DNA from: Amycolatopsis mongoliensis
GTDB taxonomy: Bacteria > Actinomycetota > Actinomycetes > Mycobacteriales > Pseudonocardiaceae
Length of the DNA: 64,000 nucleotides
Reading direction: 5' to 3'
NCBI RefSeq assembly: GCF_030285665.1
Contig: NZ_CP127295.1
Location: 1,860,001 to 1,924,000 of the forward strand
The notes beneath the pieces were generated by a model that was given only the letters and a program-made list of their open reading frames with translations, was not told the DNA's origin and did no database searches. Positions 49,210 through 57,363 of the stretch are shown here, piece after piece. Made by a program: the position numbers and the translations under genes. Position 1 is the stretch's first letter, and each line of letters begins with the position of its first letter.

Positions 49210-50382
49210 ATGACGCGCTCGGCCCGGCTGCGGCGGCGCCTCGTCGAGCACCTGCTCGACGAGGACGTCCTGCACGCCCCGGAATGGATCGCCGCCTTCC
49301 GCGCGGTTCCGCGCCACGTCTTCCTGCCGCGGTTCTTCATGCCGGCGGGCGGGCTGTGGGCGGCGGTCGACCGGGACGACCCGGGCTGGCTGGAGACCGT
49401 CTACTCGCGCGACGTGCTGGTCACGCAGCTGGACGACGACCCGGACCGCTGGGAGCTCGCCCGGCGCACCGGGCCGGTGGCGGGGACGCCGACGAGCTCG
49501 TCGAGCATGCCGTCGATCATGGCGATCATGCTCGAGGAGCTGCGGGTGCGGGACGAGCAGCGCGTGCTCGAGATCGGCACCGGCACCGGCTACAACGCCG
49601 CGCTGCTGAGCCACCGCTGCGGCGCCGGCCTGGTGTCCACAGTGGACATCGACCCGGTGATCGTCGGCGAGGCCCGCGAACGGCTGGCCGAGGCGGGCTA
49701 CCGGCCGGCGTGCGCGGTGGGCGACGGCGAGCTCGGCTTCCCGGCCGGGACGATGTTCGACCGCGTGCTGTGCACCGCTTCGGTTTCCTCGATCCCGGTC
49801 GCGTGGCTGGCGCAGACCGTGCCGGGCGGGCTGGTCGTGACGACGCTGAACCGGCCGATCGGCGCCGGGCTGGTCCGGCTCGTCGCCGGCGAAGACGGCA
49901 CCGGGCAGGGCCACGTCCTCGCGCGCGACGGCCGCTTCATGCCGCTTCGCGCGCACCGGCTGGCGCAGGCCGACCCGCTGCCGATGCCGTCACGCGACGA
50001 CTGGGAGCAGACGCGGCTGCCGCTGTCCACGCTGCTCCAGCCGCGCAAGCAGTTCGAGTTCTTCGCCGGGCTGGCGATGCCGGGCGTGCGGCCGGTGCGC
50101 GACCACGACGGCACGGACCCGCACACGGCGGGCGGGCCGGGCGAGAGCGGGGTCGCGCTCGTCCACCCGGACGGCTCGTGGGTCCGCCACCGCAAGCGCG
50201 CCGGCGCGGACGAGGTGGCCCAGGGCGGCCCGCGAGCGCTGTGGGAGCTCGCCGAGGCGGCCTACGTCGACTGGTGCGAGCTGGGCAAGCCGGAACGCGA
50301 CCGTTTCGGCGTGACGGTGACCGGCGACCGCCAGGAGTTCTGGCTGGACACCCCCGACGGCCGGACCTGGCCCCTCACCTGA
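49210..50382 (+). CDS. PCMT-like SAM-dependent methyltransferase
   Basis: A 390-residue methyltransferase of the protein-L-isoaspartate O-methyltransferase type: AFRAVPRHVFLPRFF, SMPSIMAIMLEELRV, SAM motif VLEIGTGTGYNAALLSHRCG, VSTVDIDPVIVGEARERLAEAG, and FDRVLCTASVSSIPVAWLAQTVPGGLVVTTL. The C-terminal ~150 residues are an unassigned extension with a WRVRHRKRAG-type basic stretch. Similar proteins are maturases in some ribosomal-peptide systems, but no precursor gene is visible here. ATG 49210. Confidence 0.86.
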   Translation: MTRSARLRRRLVEHLLDEDVLHAPEWIAAFRAVPRHVFLPRFFMPAGGLWAAVDRDDPGWLETVYSRDVLVTQLDDDPDRWELARRTGPVAGTPTSSSSMPSIMAIMLEELRVRDEQRVLEIGTGTGYNAALLSHRCGAGLVSTVDIDPVIVGEARERLAEAGYRPACAVGDGELGFPAGTMFDRVLCTASVSSIPVAWLAQTVPGGLVVTTLNRPIGAGLVRLVAGEDGTGQGHVLARDGRFMPLRAHRLAQADPLPMPSRDDWEQTRLPLSTLLQPRKQFEFFAGLAMPGVRPVRDHDGTDPHTAGGPGESGVALVHPDGSWVRHRKRAGADEVAQGGPRALWELAEAAYVDWCELGKPERDRFGVTVTGDRQEFWLDTPDGRTWPLT

Positions 50383-50408
50383 CGCATCTTTCCTAGGGAA
50401 AGTGACGC

Positions 50409-51023
50409 TCACGTCGGCAGGCGGGTGCGGATCCACTTCTCGACGTGGTCGGCCGTCGCCTCCGCGGAGGCCTCCGTCGTGTCGACGAGGTCCACGCCCA
50501 GCTCCTCCGCCGACTTCCGGAGCCAGTCGTTGAACTCCAGCATCTCCGCGATCCGCGGCTCGTCCCACTCGCGCCACGCCGGGCGCGCCCGCAACCGCCG
50601 GGTGAGCGACTCCGGCGTGCCGACCAGCGCCAGGTAGTGGATCTCGCTGAAGAACGCGCGCTCCGGCAGCGGTTCGAACTCCGGGGGCGCCACCGTTCCG
50701 CACAGCACGACCGGGCGGCCGTTCTGGTGCAGCATCGCCGCCATCCGGAGCCACACCGCGCGGAACGCCGCGACGTCGTCGCGCAGGGCGCCCGTCCAGA
50801 GGACGTCCTGCTCCAGGACCACGACCTCGCCGGCGAACCGGTCTGCCAGCAGGGGGCCGAGCGTCGACTTGCCGGCGCCGCTCGGGCCGGTCAGCGCGAA
50901 CAGCGGCAGCCGCCGGAACGGCCATCGATGTCCGCACCGGCGACACGAAAGCGACGCCCCGCTGACGACCGGGCGGTCCGCCCGGTCGCCGCACGCCGGG
51001 CAGATCCGCAGGTCGAGACCCAC
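50409..51023 (-). CDS. P-loop kinase-like protein with N-terminal zinc ribbon
   Basis: A 204-residue protein. CPACGD and CRRCGH at residues ~7-30 form a zinc ribbon, followed by a P-loop GPSGAGKSTLGPLLAD and an Asp in VLEQDVLW; LRARPAWREWDEPRIAEMLEFNDWL and DTTEASAEATADHVEKW resemble nucleoside/shikimate-kinase-like lids. GTG 51023 (VGLDLRICPAC) is favoured because the zinc ribbon starts there; a longer open frame upstream is antisense-like Arg/Thr sequence. The stop of the zf-TFIIB gene is 1 nt away, so the pair is an operon. Substrate unknown. Confidence 0.75.
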   Translation of the reverse strand: MGLDLRICPACGDRADRPVVSGASLSCRRCGHRWPFRRLPLFALTGPSGAGKSTLGPLLADRFAGEVVVLEQDVLWTGALRDDVAAFRAVWLRMAAMLHQNGRPVVLCGTVAPPEFEPLPERAFFSEIHYLALVGTPESLTRRLRARPAWREWDEPRIAEMLEFNDWLRKSAEELGVDLVDTTEASAEATADHVEKWIRTRLPT

Positions 51024-51024
51024 C

Positions 51025-51369
51025 TCAGTCGAAGAGGTTCTCGAGGAAGCCGCGCTTGCGGTGGCCGTGCCCGTACGGCCTCGGCGAATCCGAGTACCCG
51101 CGGTGCGGCCGCGGCGAGTCCGCGTACCCGCCGCGGTAGGCCTTGGGCGAATCCGGATAGCCGCCGCGGTAGGGGCGCGGCGAGTCGGGACGGCCGTGAC
51201 CGCCCTGGTAGGGCGGTGGCTGGTGGCCGTAGAACGAACTCTCCGCACCGGCGATCGCTTCGAGCTCACCGCGGTCCAGGAAGATCCCGCGGCAGCCTTC
51301 GCACTGCTCGATGTGGACGCCGTTCTTGTCCACGGTCCGCATCTGGTTCTGACACTTCGGACAAATCAC
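51025..51369 (-). CDS. zf-TFIIB domain protein with Tyr/Gly/Pro-rich repeats
   Basis: A 114-residue protein. The N-terminal zf-TFIIB zinc finger (ICPKCQNQMRTVDKNGVHIEQCEGCRGIFLDRGEL) has four cysteines as two CxxC pairs. It is followed by tandem repeats of the kind PRPYRGGYPDSP and AYRGGYADSP, then RKRGFLENLFD. GTG 51369 is the start; TAGTCT (51382-51377 on the minus strand) ends 7 nt before it, predicting leaderless mRNA. It may interact with RNA polymerase or RNA; the function is unknown. It is operonic with the P-loop gene. Confidence 0.82.
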   Translation of the reverse strand: MICPKCQNQMRTVDKNGVHIEQCEGCRGIFLDRGELEAIAGAESSFYGHQPPPYQGGHGRPDSPRPYRGGYPDSPKAYRGGYADSPRPHRGYSDSPRPYGHGHRKRGFLENLFD

Positions 51370-51394
51370 ACATGCGAGACTACGCAAAAATCGG

Positions 51395-51763
51395 TCAGCA
51401 GGCGCAGAGGCAGAACGGGTGGCCCACCGGATCGGCGTAGACGCGGAACGTCTCCGGCGCGTCGTCCAGCAGTTTCGCGCCCAGGCCGAGCACGCGCTCG
51501 TGCGCCGCTTCCAGGTCCGTGACGTTCAGGTCCAGGTGCAGCTGCTGCGGGTTCTCCGCGGACGGCCAGGCCGGCGGCCGGTAGTCGGGCACCCGCTGGA
51601 ACGCGATCCCGGCACCGCCCGCGGGGTTGGCCAGGGTGACCCAGTGGCCGTCTTCGGCGACTTCGGGCGCGTCCCACTCCAGCACCGCCCGGTAGAACCC
51701 GGCCAGCGCCACCGGGTCGGGGCAGTCGAGCGCCACCACACCCAGCGTCGGCACCGCACTCAT
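51395..51763 (-). CDS. VOC-family (glyoxalase-like) metalloprotein
   Basis: A 122-residue vicinal-oxygen-chelate fold protein: LGVVALDCPDPVALAGFYRAVLEW, HLDLNVTDLEAAHERVLGLGAKLL and YADPVGHPFCLC. The His in HLDLNV and the C-terminal Cys/His region are the usual metal positions. Roles include glyoxalase, antibiotic resistance or dioxygenase activity; none can be assigned. ATG 51763. Confidence 0.88.
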   Translation of the reverse strand: MSAVPTLGVVALDCPDPVALAGFYRAVLEWDAPEVAEDGHWVTLANPAGGAGIAFQRVPDYRPPAWPSAENPQQLHLDLNVTDLEAAHERVLGLGAKLLDDAPETFRVYADPVGHPFCLCAC

Positions 51764-51853
51764 CGTCGCTCCCTTCGATCACGAGTAACCGTCTAAAGCA
51801 TTATGTGGGTTAGCGCACGCGGGGGCAACCACCGGCCGCCGTACACTGGCCCG

Positions 51854-52324
51854 GTGCACACCGACGCCTCCCTCGTCGTGGAGTTCCTCAACACGGTCAA
51901 CGTCGAAGAGGGCACTGACCTGCTCGAAGATCCCGGGCAGTGGCGGGAGTGGGCGGCCGGGCGCGCGTTGACGGCCAATCCGGCCGCCGAGGCCCGCGCG
52001 GCGCGGGACGCCCTGCGCGCCGCGATCGGCGACCCGCGGCTGCCCGGCGGGAGCCTCGACGTCGGCACCCGGATCTCCCTCACCGACGACGGCCCGGCGC
52101 TCGTCGCGGACGACGTCGTGGGCGCGGTCTTCGCGGCCTGCGCGCGGCTCGTCGTGCGCGGCGACTGGATCCGGCTGAAGATCTGCCCGGCCGACACGTG
52201 CCTGTGGGCGTTCTACGACGAGTCCCGGAACCGGTCGCGCACCTGGTGCTCGATGCGGGTGTGCGGAAACCGCGAGAAGGCGCGGGGCTGGAGGGCGCGC
52301 GCCGCCGAGACCGCGGCGGGCTGA
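51854..52324 (+). CDS. ABATE/CGNR zinc-finger stress-responsive protein
   Basis: A 156-residue protein with an ABATE N-terminal domain (VVEFLNTVNVEEGTDLLEDPGQWREWAA) and a C-terminal CGNR zinc finger: CPADTCLWAFYDESRNRSRTWCSMRVCGNREKA (four cysteines, CGNR signature). It is a putative DNA-binding regulator in actinobacteria. TACACT (51842-51847) ends 6 nt before GTG 51854, which predicts leaderless mRNA. It is divergent from the VOC gene. Confidence 0.88.
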   Translation: MHTDASLVVEFLNTVNVEEGTDLLEDPGQWREWAAGRALTANPAAEARAARDALRAAIGDPRLPGGSLDVGTRISLTDDGPALVADDVVGAVFAACARLVVRGDWIRLKICPADTCLWAFYDESRNRSRTWCSMRVCGNREKARGWRARAAETAAG

Positions 52325-52364
52325 CGGCATCCGCTCTCATCCGAGCGGCGGACCCTCGAAAGGC

Positions 52365-52501
52365 TGTGGACAGCTCGCGCACCGAGCACCACATATCCAC
52401 GGCCCCGGCCGGGTCACCCCCACACGTTGTGGACAGGGATTAGGCCATCACCGTGAAAAGCTGTGGATAACCCCGGGGATAACTCAGGTTCCTGTGGACA
52501 A
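52365..52501. other. Cluster of DnaA-box-like sequences
   Basis: Four 9-mers in the same orientation read, on the minus strand, CTGTCCACA (52365-52373 and 52428-52436), TTATCCACA (52462-52470, exact E. coli consensus) and TTGTCCACA (52493-52501, exact actinobacterial consensus). Weaker matches lie at 52393-52401 and about 52474-52482. The last three strong boxes are spaced 31-34 nt apart, about three helical turns. The region lies between the convergent CGNR and DUF445 genes, not next to dnaA/dnaN. Confidence 0.75.
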
Positions 52502-52542
52502 CTCGTTTGAAGCTCCCCCAGGTGTGGTATAGGACTCGGCCG

Positions 52543-53841
52543 TCAGAACAGCAGCTCCGCCACCACGTAGATGACGAGCCCGGCGAGCGCACCCACGACG
52601 GTGCCGTTGATGCGGATGAACTGCAGGTCGCGGCCCACCTGGAGCTCGATCTTGCGCGACGTCTCCTCGGCGTCCCAGCGCTCGACCGTGTCCGTGATGA
52701 TCGTCGTGATCTCGCCCGAGTAGTTCTTCACCAGGTACGCCGCGGCACCTTCGACCCAGCCATCGGCCTTGGCGCGCAGCTGGTCGTCGTGCACCAGGCG
52801 TGAGCCCAGCGACACGAGGCCCAGGCGGACGCGCCGGCGCAGCTCGCTCGACGGGTCCTCCGCCGCGGTCAGCAGCATCTCCTTCGCCGTGCTCCACGCC
52901 GAGCCGATCAGCCGCTGGACCTCCTCGTGGTGCACGATCTGGCCCTTCACCTGCTCGGCGCGGGCCATCACGTCGGGGTCGGTCTGCAGGTCCTGCGCGA
53001 ACTCGCCGAGGAACTTGTCCAGCGCCAGCCGCATCGGGTGGTTGACGTCGGTCTTCACCGCCCACGCGAACGACAGCACCTCGCCGTAGACCTTGTCCGC
53101 GAGCATCTCGTCGACGAACTTCGGCGACCAGCTCGGCGCCCGGTCGGACACCACGCGCAGCATCGTCGTGTGGTTGTCGCGGACCCACTCGTACGCGCGG
53201 TCGCACATCAGGTCGACCAGCTTGTGGTGCGCGCCGTCGGCGAACACGCCCTGCAGGATCTTGCCCAGCGGCGGGCCCCACGGCTTGTCGATGATCCGCC
53301 GCGCGACGGCCTGCTCCATGATCGCCTGGACGTCCTCGTCGCGGAGCACCTTCACCGCGGCGCGGACGACGGTGGCCAGCTCGGACGTGACGCGCTCGGC
53401 GTTGTCCTCCTGGGCCAGCCACGCACCCAGGCGGCGAGCGATCTCGACGCGCTTCAGCTTGTCGCGCACGACCTCCTCGGAGAGGAAGTTCGACCCGACG
53501 AAGTCGCCGAGGCTGTTGCCCAGCGCGTCCTTCTTGTTCGGGATGATCGCCGTGTGCGGGATCTTCAGCCCGAGCGGGTGGCGGAACAGCGCCGTGACGG
53601 CGAACCAGTCGGCCAGCGCACCCACCATGCCGGCCTCGGCCGCGGCGCGCACGTAGCCGACCCACCCGGGCCAGCCGCTCGACTGCGCCCAGCTGGTCAG
53701 CAGGAACACGACGGTGGCACCGATCAGGAACGACAGCGCGACCAGCTTCATCTTGCGCAACGCGCGCCGCTTTTCCTCTTCACCGGCTGCGCCGCCCGGC
53801 GGGTCGGCGGGCGTCACCTTGGCGGGGGTCAGTTGCTCCAC
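52543..53841 (-). CDS. DUF445 membrane protein
   Basis: A 432-residue protein with an N-terminal membrane segment (LVALSFLIGATVVFLLTSW), the YheB/DUF445 core: AAEAGMVGALADWFAVTALFRHPLGLKIPHTAIIPNKKD, GNFLSEEVV-type sequence, long helical repeats, and a C-terminal span (INGTVVGALAGLVIYVVAELLF). The function is unknown; related proteins lie in the membrane of many actinobacteria. ATG 53841 is back to back with the DapC-like gene. Confidence 0.9.
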   Translation of the reverse strand: MEQLTPAKVTPADPPGGAAGEEEKRRALRKMKLVALSFLIGATVVFLLTSWAQSSGWPGWVGYVRAAAEAGMVGALADWFAVTALFRHPLGLKIPHTAIIPNKKDALGNSLGDFVGSNFLSEEVVRDKLKRVEIARRLGAWLAQEDNAERVTSELATVVRAAVKVLRDEDVQAIMEQAVARRIIDKPWGPPLGKILQGVFADGAHHKLVDLMCDRAYEWVRDNHTTMLRVVSDRAPSWSPKFVDEMLADKVYGEVLSFAWAVKTDVNHPMRLALDKFLGEFAQDLQTDPDVMARAEQVKGQIVHHEEVQRLIGSAWSTAKEMLLTAAEDPSSELRRRVRLGLVSLGSRLVHDDQLRAKADGWVEGAAAYLVKNYSGEITTIITDTVERWDAEETSRKIELQVGRDLQFIRINGTVVGALAGLVIYVVAELLF

Positions 53842-53870
53842 ATCACCATTGTCCGTGAGGATGGCTGATC

Positions 53871-55037
53871 GTGCGCGAACCTGCTCTCGTCCCCCGCCTC
53901 CGGCCGTTCACCTCGACCATCTTCGCCGAGATGACCGCGCTGGCCGTCCGGCACGACGCCGTCAACCTCGGCCAGGGCTTCCCGGACACCGACGGCCCGG
54001 CCGGCATGCTCGACGCGGCCAAGAACGCCCTGTTCGGCGGCGCGAACCAGTACCCGCCGGGGCCCGGGCGCCCCGAGCTGCGCGCGGCGATCGCGCGGCA
54101 CCGGCTGCGCTACGGCACCGAGTACGACCCGGACACGGAGATCCTGGTCACCGCGGGCGCGACCGAGGCCATCACGGCGACGCTCATCGCGCTGACCGAG
54201 GCCGGCGACGAGGTCATCGTCATCGAGCCGTACTACGACTCCTACGCCGCCGCGGTCGCGATGGCGGGCGCGCAGCGGCGGGTCGTCGGGCTGGTCGAAG
54301 GCCCGGACGGGCGGTTCGGCCTCGACGTCGAGGGGCTGCGAGCCGCCGTCACGCCGCGGACGCGGGCCGTCCTGGTGAACTCGCCGCACAACCCGACCGG
54401 CACGGTCTTCACCCGTGCCGAGCTGGAGGCGCTCGCCGCGCTGTGCGTCGAGCACGACCTCATCGCGATCTGCGACGAGGTCTACGAGCACCTGGTGTTC
54501 GACGACGCGGAGCACATTCCGCTGGTCACGCTGCCCGGGATGCGCCCGCGGACGGTGAGCATCTCGAGCGCCGGGAAGACGTTCAACTGCACCGGCTGGA
54601 AGATCGGCTGGGTCTGCTCGACGCCGGAGCTGGTCGCGGCGGTGAAGGCGGCGAAGCAGTTCATCACCTTCGTCTCCGGCGGGCCGCTGCAACCGGCCGT
54701 CGCGTACGCGCTCGACCACGAGCTGACCTGGGTCGAAGGCCTGCGGGAAAGCCTGCAGGAGAAGCGTGACCGGCTTTCGGCGGGCCTCGCCGACGCCGGG
54801 TTCGCGGTGCGGCCGACGGCGGGCACGTACTTCGTCTGCGTCGACGTGCGGCCGCTGGGCTTCACCGACGCCGCCGACCTCGCGTGGGAGCTGCCCGGAC
54901 GGGTCGGTGTCGCCGCGGTCCCCGTGAAGGTGTTCACCGATCACCCGGACGAGTGGAAACACCTCCTGCGTTTCGCGTTCTGCAAGCGCAATGACGTCAT
55001 CGACGAGGGCGTCACCCGATTGCGCAAACTGGTCTGA
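53871..55037 (+). CDS. dapC: N-succinyldiaminopimelate aminotransferase-like PLP enzyme
   Basis: A 388-residue fold-type I aminotransferase: NLGQGFPDTDGP, GANQYPPGPGRPELRAAIARH, VTAGATEAITATLIALTEAGDEVI, NSPHNPTGTVF, CDEVYEHLVF and the PLP Lys in SSAGKTFNCTGWKIGW. The closest known role is N-succinyl-L,L-diaminopimelate aminotransferase of lysine synthesis (M. tuberculosis Rv0858c), though kynurenine/methionine aminotransferases share these motifs. GTG 53871 is the start. Confidence 0.9.
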   Translation: MREPALVPRLRPFTSTIFAEMTALAVRHDAVNLGQGFPDTDGPAGMLDAAKNALFGGANQYPPGPGRPELRAAIARHRLRYGTEYDPDTEILVTAGATEAITATLIALTEAGDEVIVIEPYYDSYAAAVAMAGAQRRVVGLVEGPDGRFGLDVEGLRAAVTPRTRAVLVNSPHNPTGTVFTRAELEALAALCVEHDLIAICDEVYEHLVFDDAEHIPLVTLPGMRPRTVSISSAGKTFNCTGWKIGWVCSTPELVAAVKAAKQFITFVSGGPLQPAVAYALDHELTWVEGLRESLQEKRDRLSAGLADAGFAVRPTAGTYFVCVDVRPLGFTDAADLAWELPGRVGVAAVPVKVFTDHPDEWKHLLRFAFCKRNDVIDEGVTRLRKLV

Positions 55038-55755
55038 CGACCGCGGCCGGCGGGCGGAAATTCTCCGGCGGCCGAATCGGCGGCAAAAGCCGACGGACCG
55101 CGCGGCGCGCGGCCGGCGGCGCTGCGGCACCGGCTGGGAGGAGGTCGACCGGTTGCCGTAGCGGGCGGTCACGCTCCGCGAGGACATCGGAGGGGTCCCC
55201 GCAGCGGGTCCGGCGGCCGCGGAAGGCCTCGCGGCGCGCGCGTCCGCCTGGCGAGAATCCGCGGTGCGCGGTGGGGCCGGGCCCGCGCCGCGCTCACGGA
55301 CCGCAGCCGGGTTACGGGCCGTTCGAGCCGCACCGGACCAAGATCAGCGGGCTCGTCAGAGCCGGTTCGGCCCGGTCGCCGTCCCCCATCCCGGACTTCT
55401 TTCGATCGACTGGCCGAAACCGGGACGAATTCACTGGCTGCCACCGTTCGGGCACGGATCGCGGTCGGGCTGCCGGAAACATCAGGTCAACGCGCGAATG
55501 TGCAAGTTGCAGTACTCGTCCGAATGGCCGCACCGGAACCCCCGAACGGCACTGAGAGTGATCAACTTGTCGGCCGCAGATACCTTGCCCGGTAGGGCCG
55601 TTCCGCCTTACGGGCTGGATCGAACGCGGGAGAGATGAAAGACTCCCGAGCGGTGCTAGAAAGAGTGCAGCCCCGGGGGAACTGCGACCTGGCCGGAGAA
55701 AGACCCAGCAAGAACGAATCTCGAGCGTGCATCGCTAGAGATTCAGGCGCGGACG
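55038..55755. other. Long intergenic region with structured leader
   Basis: About 718 nt between the DapC-like gene and the secreted-protein gene, both plus strand. The first ~500 nt contain only low-quality open frames with no recognisable protein and nothing else I can name. The last ~130 nt fold into four hairpins (entry at 55628). A promoter probably lies near 55560-55600 (TTGTCG at 55567), but the -10 is uncertain. Confidence 0.5.
55628..55745 (+). ncRNA. Candidate structured 5' leader (cis-regulatory RNA)
   Basis: Four successive hairpins precede the gene start: GGGAG...CTCCC (55628-55648), GCAG...CTGC with an inner CCCC/GGGG (55667-55685), CTGG...CCAG (55689-55708) and GAATCTC...GAGATTC (about 55716-55745). 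The motif GAAAGA recurs in or near three loops. No known riboswitch class was recognised. A role as riboswitch, protein-binding leader or RNase-sensitive leader is possible. Confidence 0.45.
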
Positions 55756-56940
55756 GTGGTGGTGGCGGTGAGCAGCACGGCGAACGCGCGCCGCAGCGCT
55801 CCCGCTCAACCTGCGCTCACAGCGGGTGAATCCCCTGCGCGCGCGGGCACTCCGCGGCCATGGGCGGCCGCGCTGCAGCGGCCCGCCGCCAAGATCCTCG
55901 TCGCCGGAGGCCTGACCGTCGCCGGGTGGCTGCTCACCGCCGCCCTGTCCGGCAACACCGCGTCGGCCGCCGAAACGGCGAGCTGCCCGGACGCCCCCGC
56001 CGTCTCCACTGTGGACCATTCGGCGAAGCTCTTCGCGCACGGCAAGCACCACAAGAGCCACCGCGAAGCCGTCGCCCCCTGCGCGCAGCCGGGCGAAGGC
56101 AGCACAGCCGACGAGTCCCCGGCCGGCGACACCGAGACACCGGACACCGAGACCCAGACTGAGACCAAGACCGTCGCGAAGCAGAGCGCGACGGAGTCCA
56201 CGAAGGACACTCAGACCGCCGAAGAGCCGGCAGCGGAACCGGCGGCCACGACGAAGGCAACGTCGTCCGGCGGCCTGCTCGGCGGGCTCGTCGGCGGCGT
56301 CCTCAACGTGGTCGGCGGCACGCTGAACACGGTCACGACCACCGTCAACGGAACGCTGAGCACCGTCGGCGCCGTCACGGACACGCTGTCCCACACGATC
56401 CTCGCGCCGCTCACCCAGCCGCCCGCGGGCCACCCCGAGGCGCCCGCCCTGCTCCCCCTCGACGACATCCTGAGCCCGATCCTCAACGGCGGCTCGAACT
56501 CGGGCGGCGTCACGGTCACCGTGCCCGGCCTCGTGGTCGGCTCCGTCACGCAGCCGACGACCCCCGCCGTCGCCGAAACCGCGCCCGCCGCGGCTCCCGC
56601 GGCGACCGTCCCGCAGACCTCCCGGGTCGCGGTCGGGCACCTCATCGAGCAGCAGAACACCCTGGCCGCCAAGCAGGAGCAGCCGCGGGACTCCGGCGTC
56701 CACGCCACGGGCGGCGGCGGCGACAGCACCCCGGGCCTGCCCGGTGGCACGAGCGCCCCGAGCGCGCCGGCCCCGACCGCGGCCCCCGGCCACGACGGCC
56801 CCGGCGGCGCCCGCAACCAGTTCGCCGTCCACACCGACGACGTCACCACCACCCAGCTGAAGCTCATCGGCGCCAGCCGCGACCACGACGTCGACGGCGC
56901 GGGCAGGGAAGCCGCCCTGCCCACCACTTCCCCCGACTGA
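55756..56940 (+). CDS. Secreted low-complexity protein with central Gly/Thr domain
   Basis: A 394-residue exported protein. An N-terminal segment is followed by a hydrophobic stretch (ILVAGGLTVAGWLLTAALSG) that fits a signal peptide or membrane anchor with AXA-like site before AETASCPDA. Then comes an acidic Thr/Glu-rich region (TETPDTETQTETKTVAKQ), a central GGLLGGLVGGVLNVVGGTLNTVTTTVNGTLSTVGAVTDTLSHTIL domain, and Pro/Ala-rich tails. The start is uncertain: GTG 55756 is the longest, GTG 55768 an alternative, and neither has a clear ribosome site. It is probably a cell-surface protein of the Pseudonocardiales; no family function is recognised. Confidence 0.72.
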   Translation: MVVAVSSTANARRSAPAQPALTAGESPARAGTPRPWAAALQRPAAKILVAGGLTVAGWLLTAALSGNTASAAETASCPDAPAVSTVDHSAKLFAHGKHHKSHREAVAPCAQPGEGSTADESPAGDTETPDTETQTETKTVAKQSATESTKDTQTAEEPAAEPAATTKATSSGGLLGGLVGGVLNVVGGTLNTVTTTVNGTLSTVGAVTDTLSHTILAPLTQPPAGHPEAPALLPLDDILSPILNGGSNSGGVTVTVPGLVVGSVTQPTTPAVAETAPAAAPAATVPQTSRVAVGHLIEQQNTLAAKQEQPRDSGVHATGGGGDSTPGLPGGTSAPSAPAPTAAPGHDGPGGARNQFAVHTDDVTTTQLKLIGASRDHDVDGAGREAALPTTSPD

Positions 56941-56986
56941 CCCCGAACCGGGCAGCCGGGGAGAACTGCGTCCAAAACAAGATCAA

Positions 56987-57073
56987 CTAGACGCACTCGC
57001 ACGCCGTGCAGGCGTGGCACTTCCCCTGCTCCAGTACGCGATCCGTGACTCTTTCACGTCTCCTGACGCTCAC
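56987..57073 (-). CDS. Possible 28-residue Cys-rich peptide
   Basis: GTG 57073 opens a 28-codon frame ending EQGKCHACTACECV before TAG. The C-X2-C-X2-C-X-C pattern is unusual and could bind metal or be modified. No good ribosome site is seen and the start is uncertain. It lies in the convergent gap, where chance ORFs are also expected. Confidence 0.25.
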   Translation of the reverse strand: MSVRRRERVTDRVLEQGKCHACTACECV

Positions 57074-57269
57074 CCGCGTCCGACGTACTCCAGGGGCTGA
57101 AAGCCATGCGAAACCACAGTCTTTCCGACCGGCCGACCGCGCCCGGCCGGGTCGGATCCCGGTCCCGGCGCCGCGCTGCCCCCGCGGCGCCGGGACCCAC
57201 ACCGGGCGCGCTCCGGGAGTTTTCGCTCACCGCGCCGAGCGGAAACCCGCAGTACCGAGAGCGCGCCTG

Positions 57270-57320
57270 AACCGCGGGCTTCCCGGCACGTCGAGGGGCT
57301 GTGCCGGGAAGCCAGCGGTT
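57270..57320. repeat. Long hairpin in the convergent gap
   Basis: 20-nt arms (57270-57289 and 57301-57320) pair with one mismatch around an 11-nt loop. They share the sequence GGCTTCCCGGCAC. It could terminate either converging transcript; no second copy was seen in the window. Confidence 0.7.
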
Positions 57321-57363
57321 ACCCGCGAGCGGGGTCACGTCCGCGAACGGGGGTGTGGAACAC

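Noticed and set aside
49210..50382. Ribosomal-peptide maturation locus around the PCMT-like methyltransferase
   Set aside because: No precursor peptide, ATP-grasp or lanthionine enzyme lies nearby, so a RiPP cluster is not supported.
52325..52542. Chromosomal origin at the DnaA-box cluster
   Set aside because: No dnaA, dnaN, gyrB or rpmH nearby, and the region is short and without AT-rich unwinding DNA, so oriC is unlikely.
55038..55560. Possible genes in the large gap before the secreted protein
   Set aside because: Open frames here are Arg/Ala/Pro-rich without domain features, good start sites or codon pattern; I could not support any.
55560..55760. A c-di-AMP (ydaO) riboswitch before the secreted-protein gene
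   Set aside because: GGTAGGGC at 55591 resembles part of the ydaO consensus, but the other conserved blocks (GGGGTGAATCC, GTCAGCTAACC) are absent.
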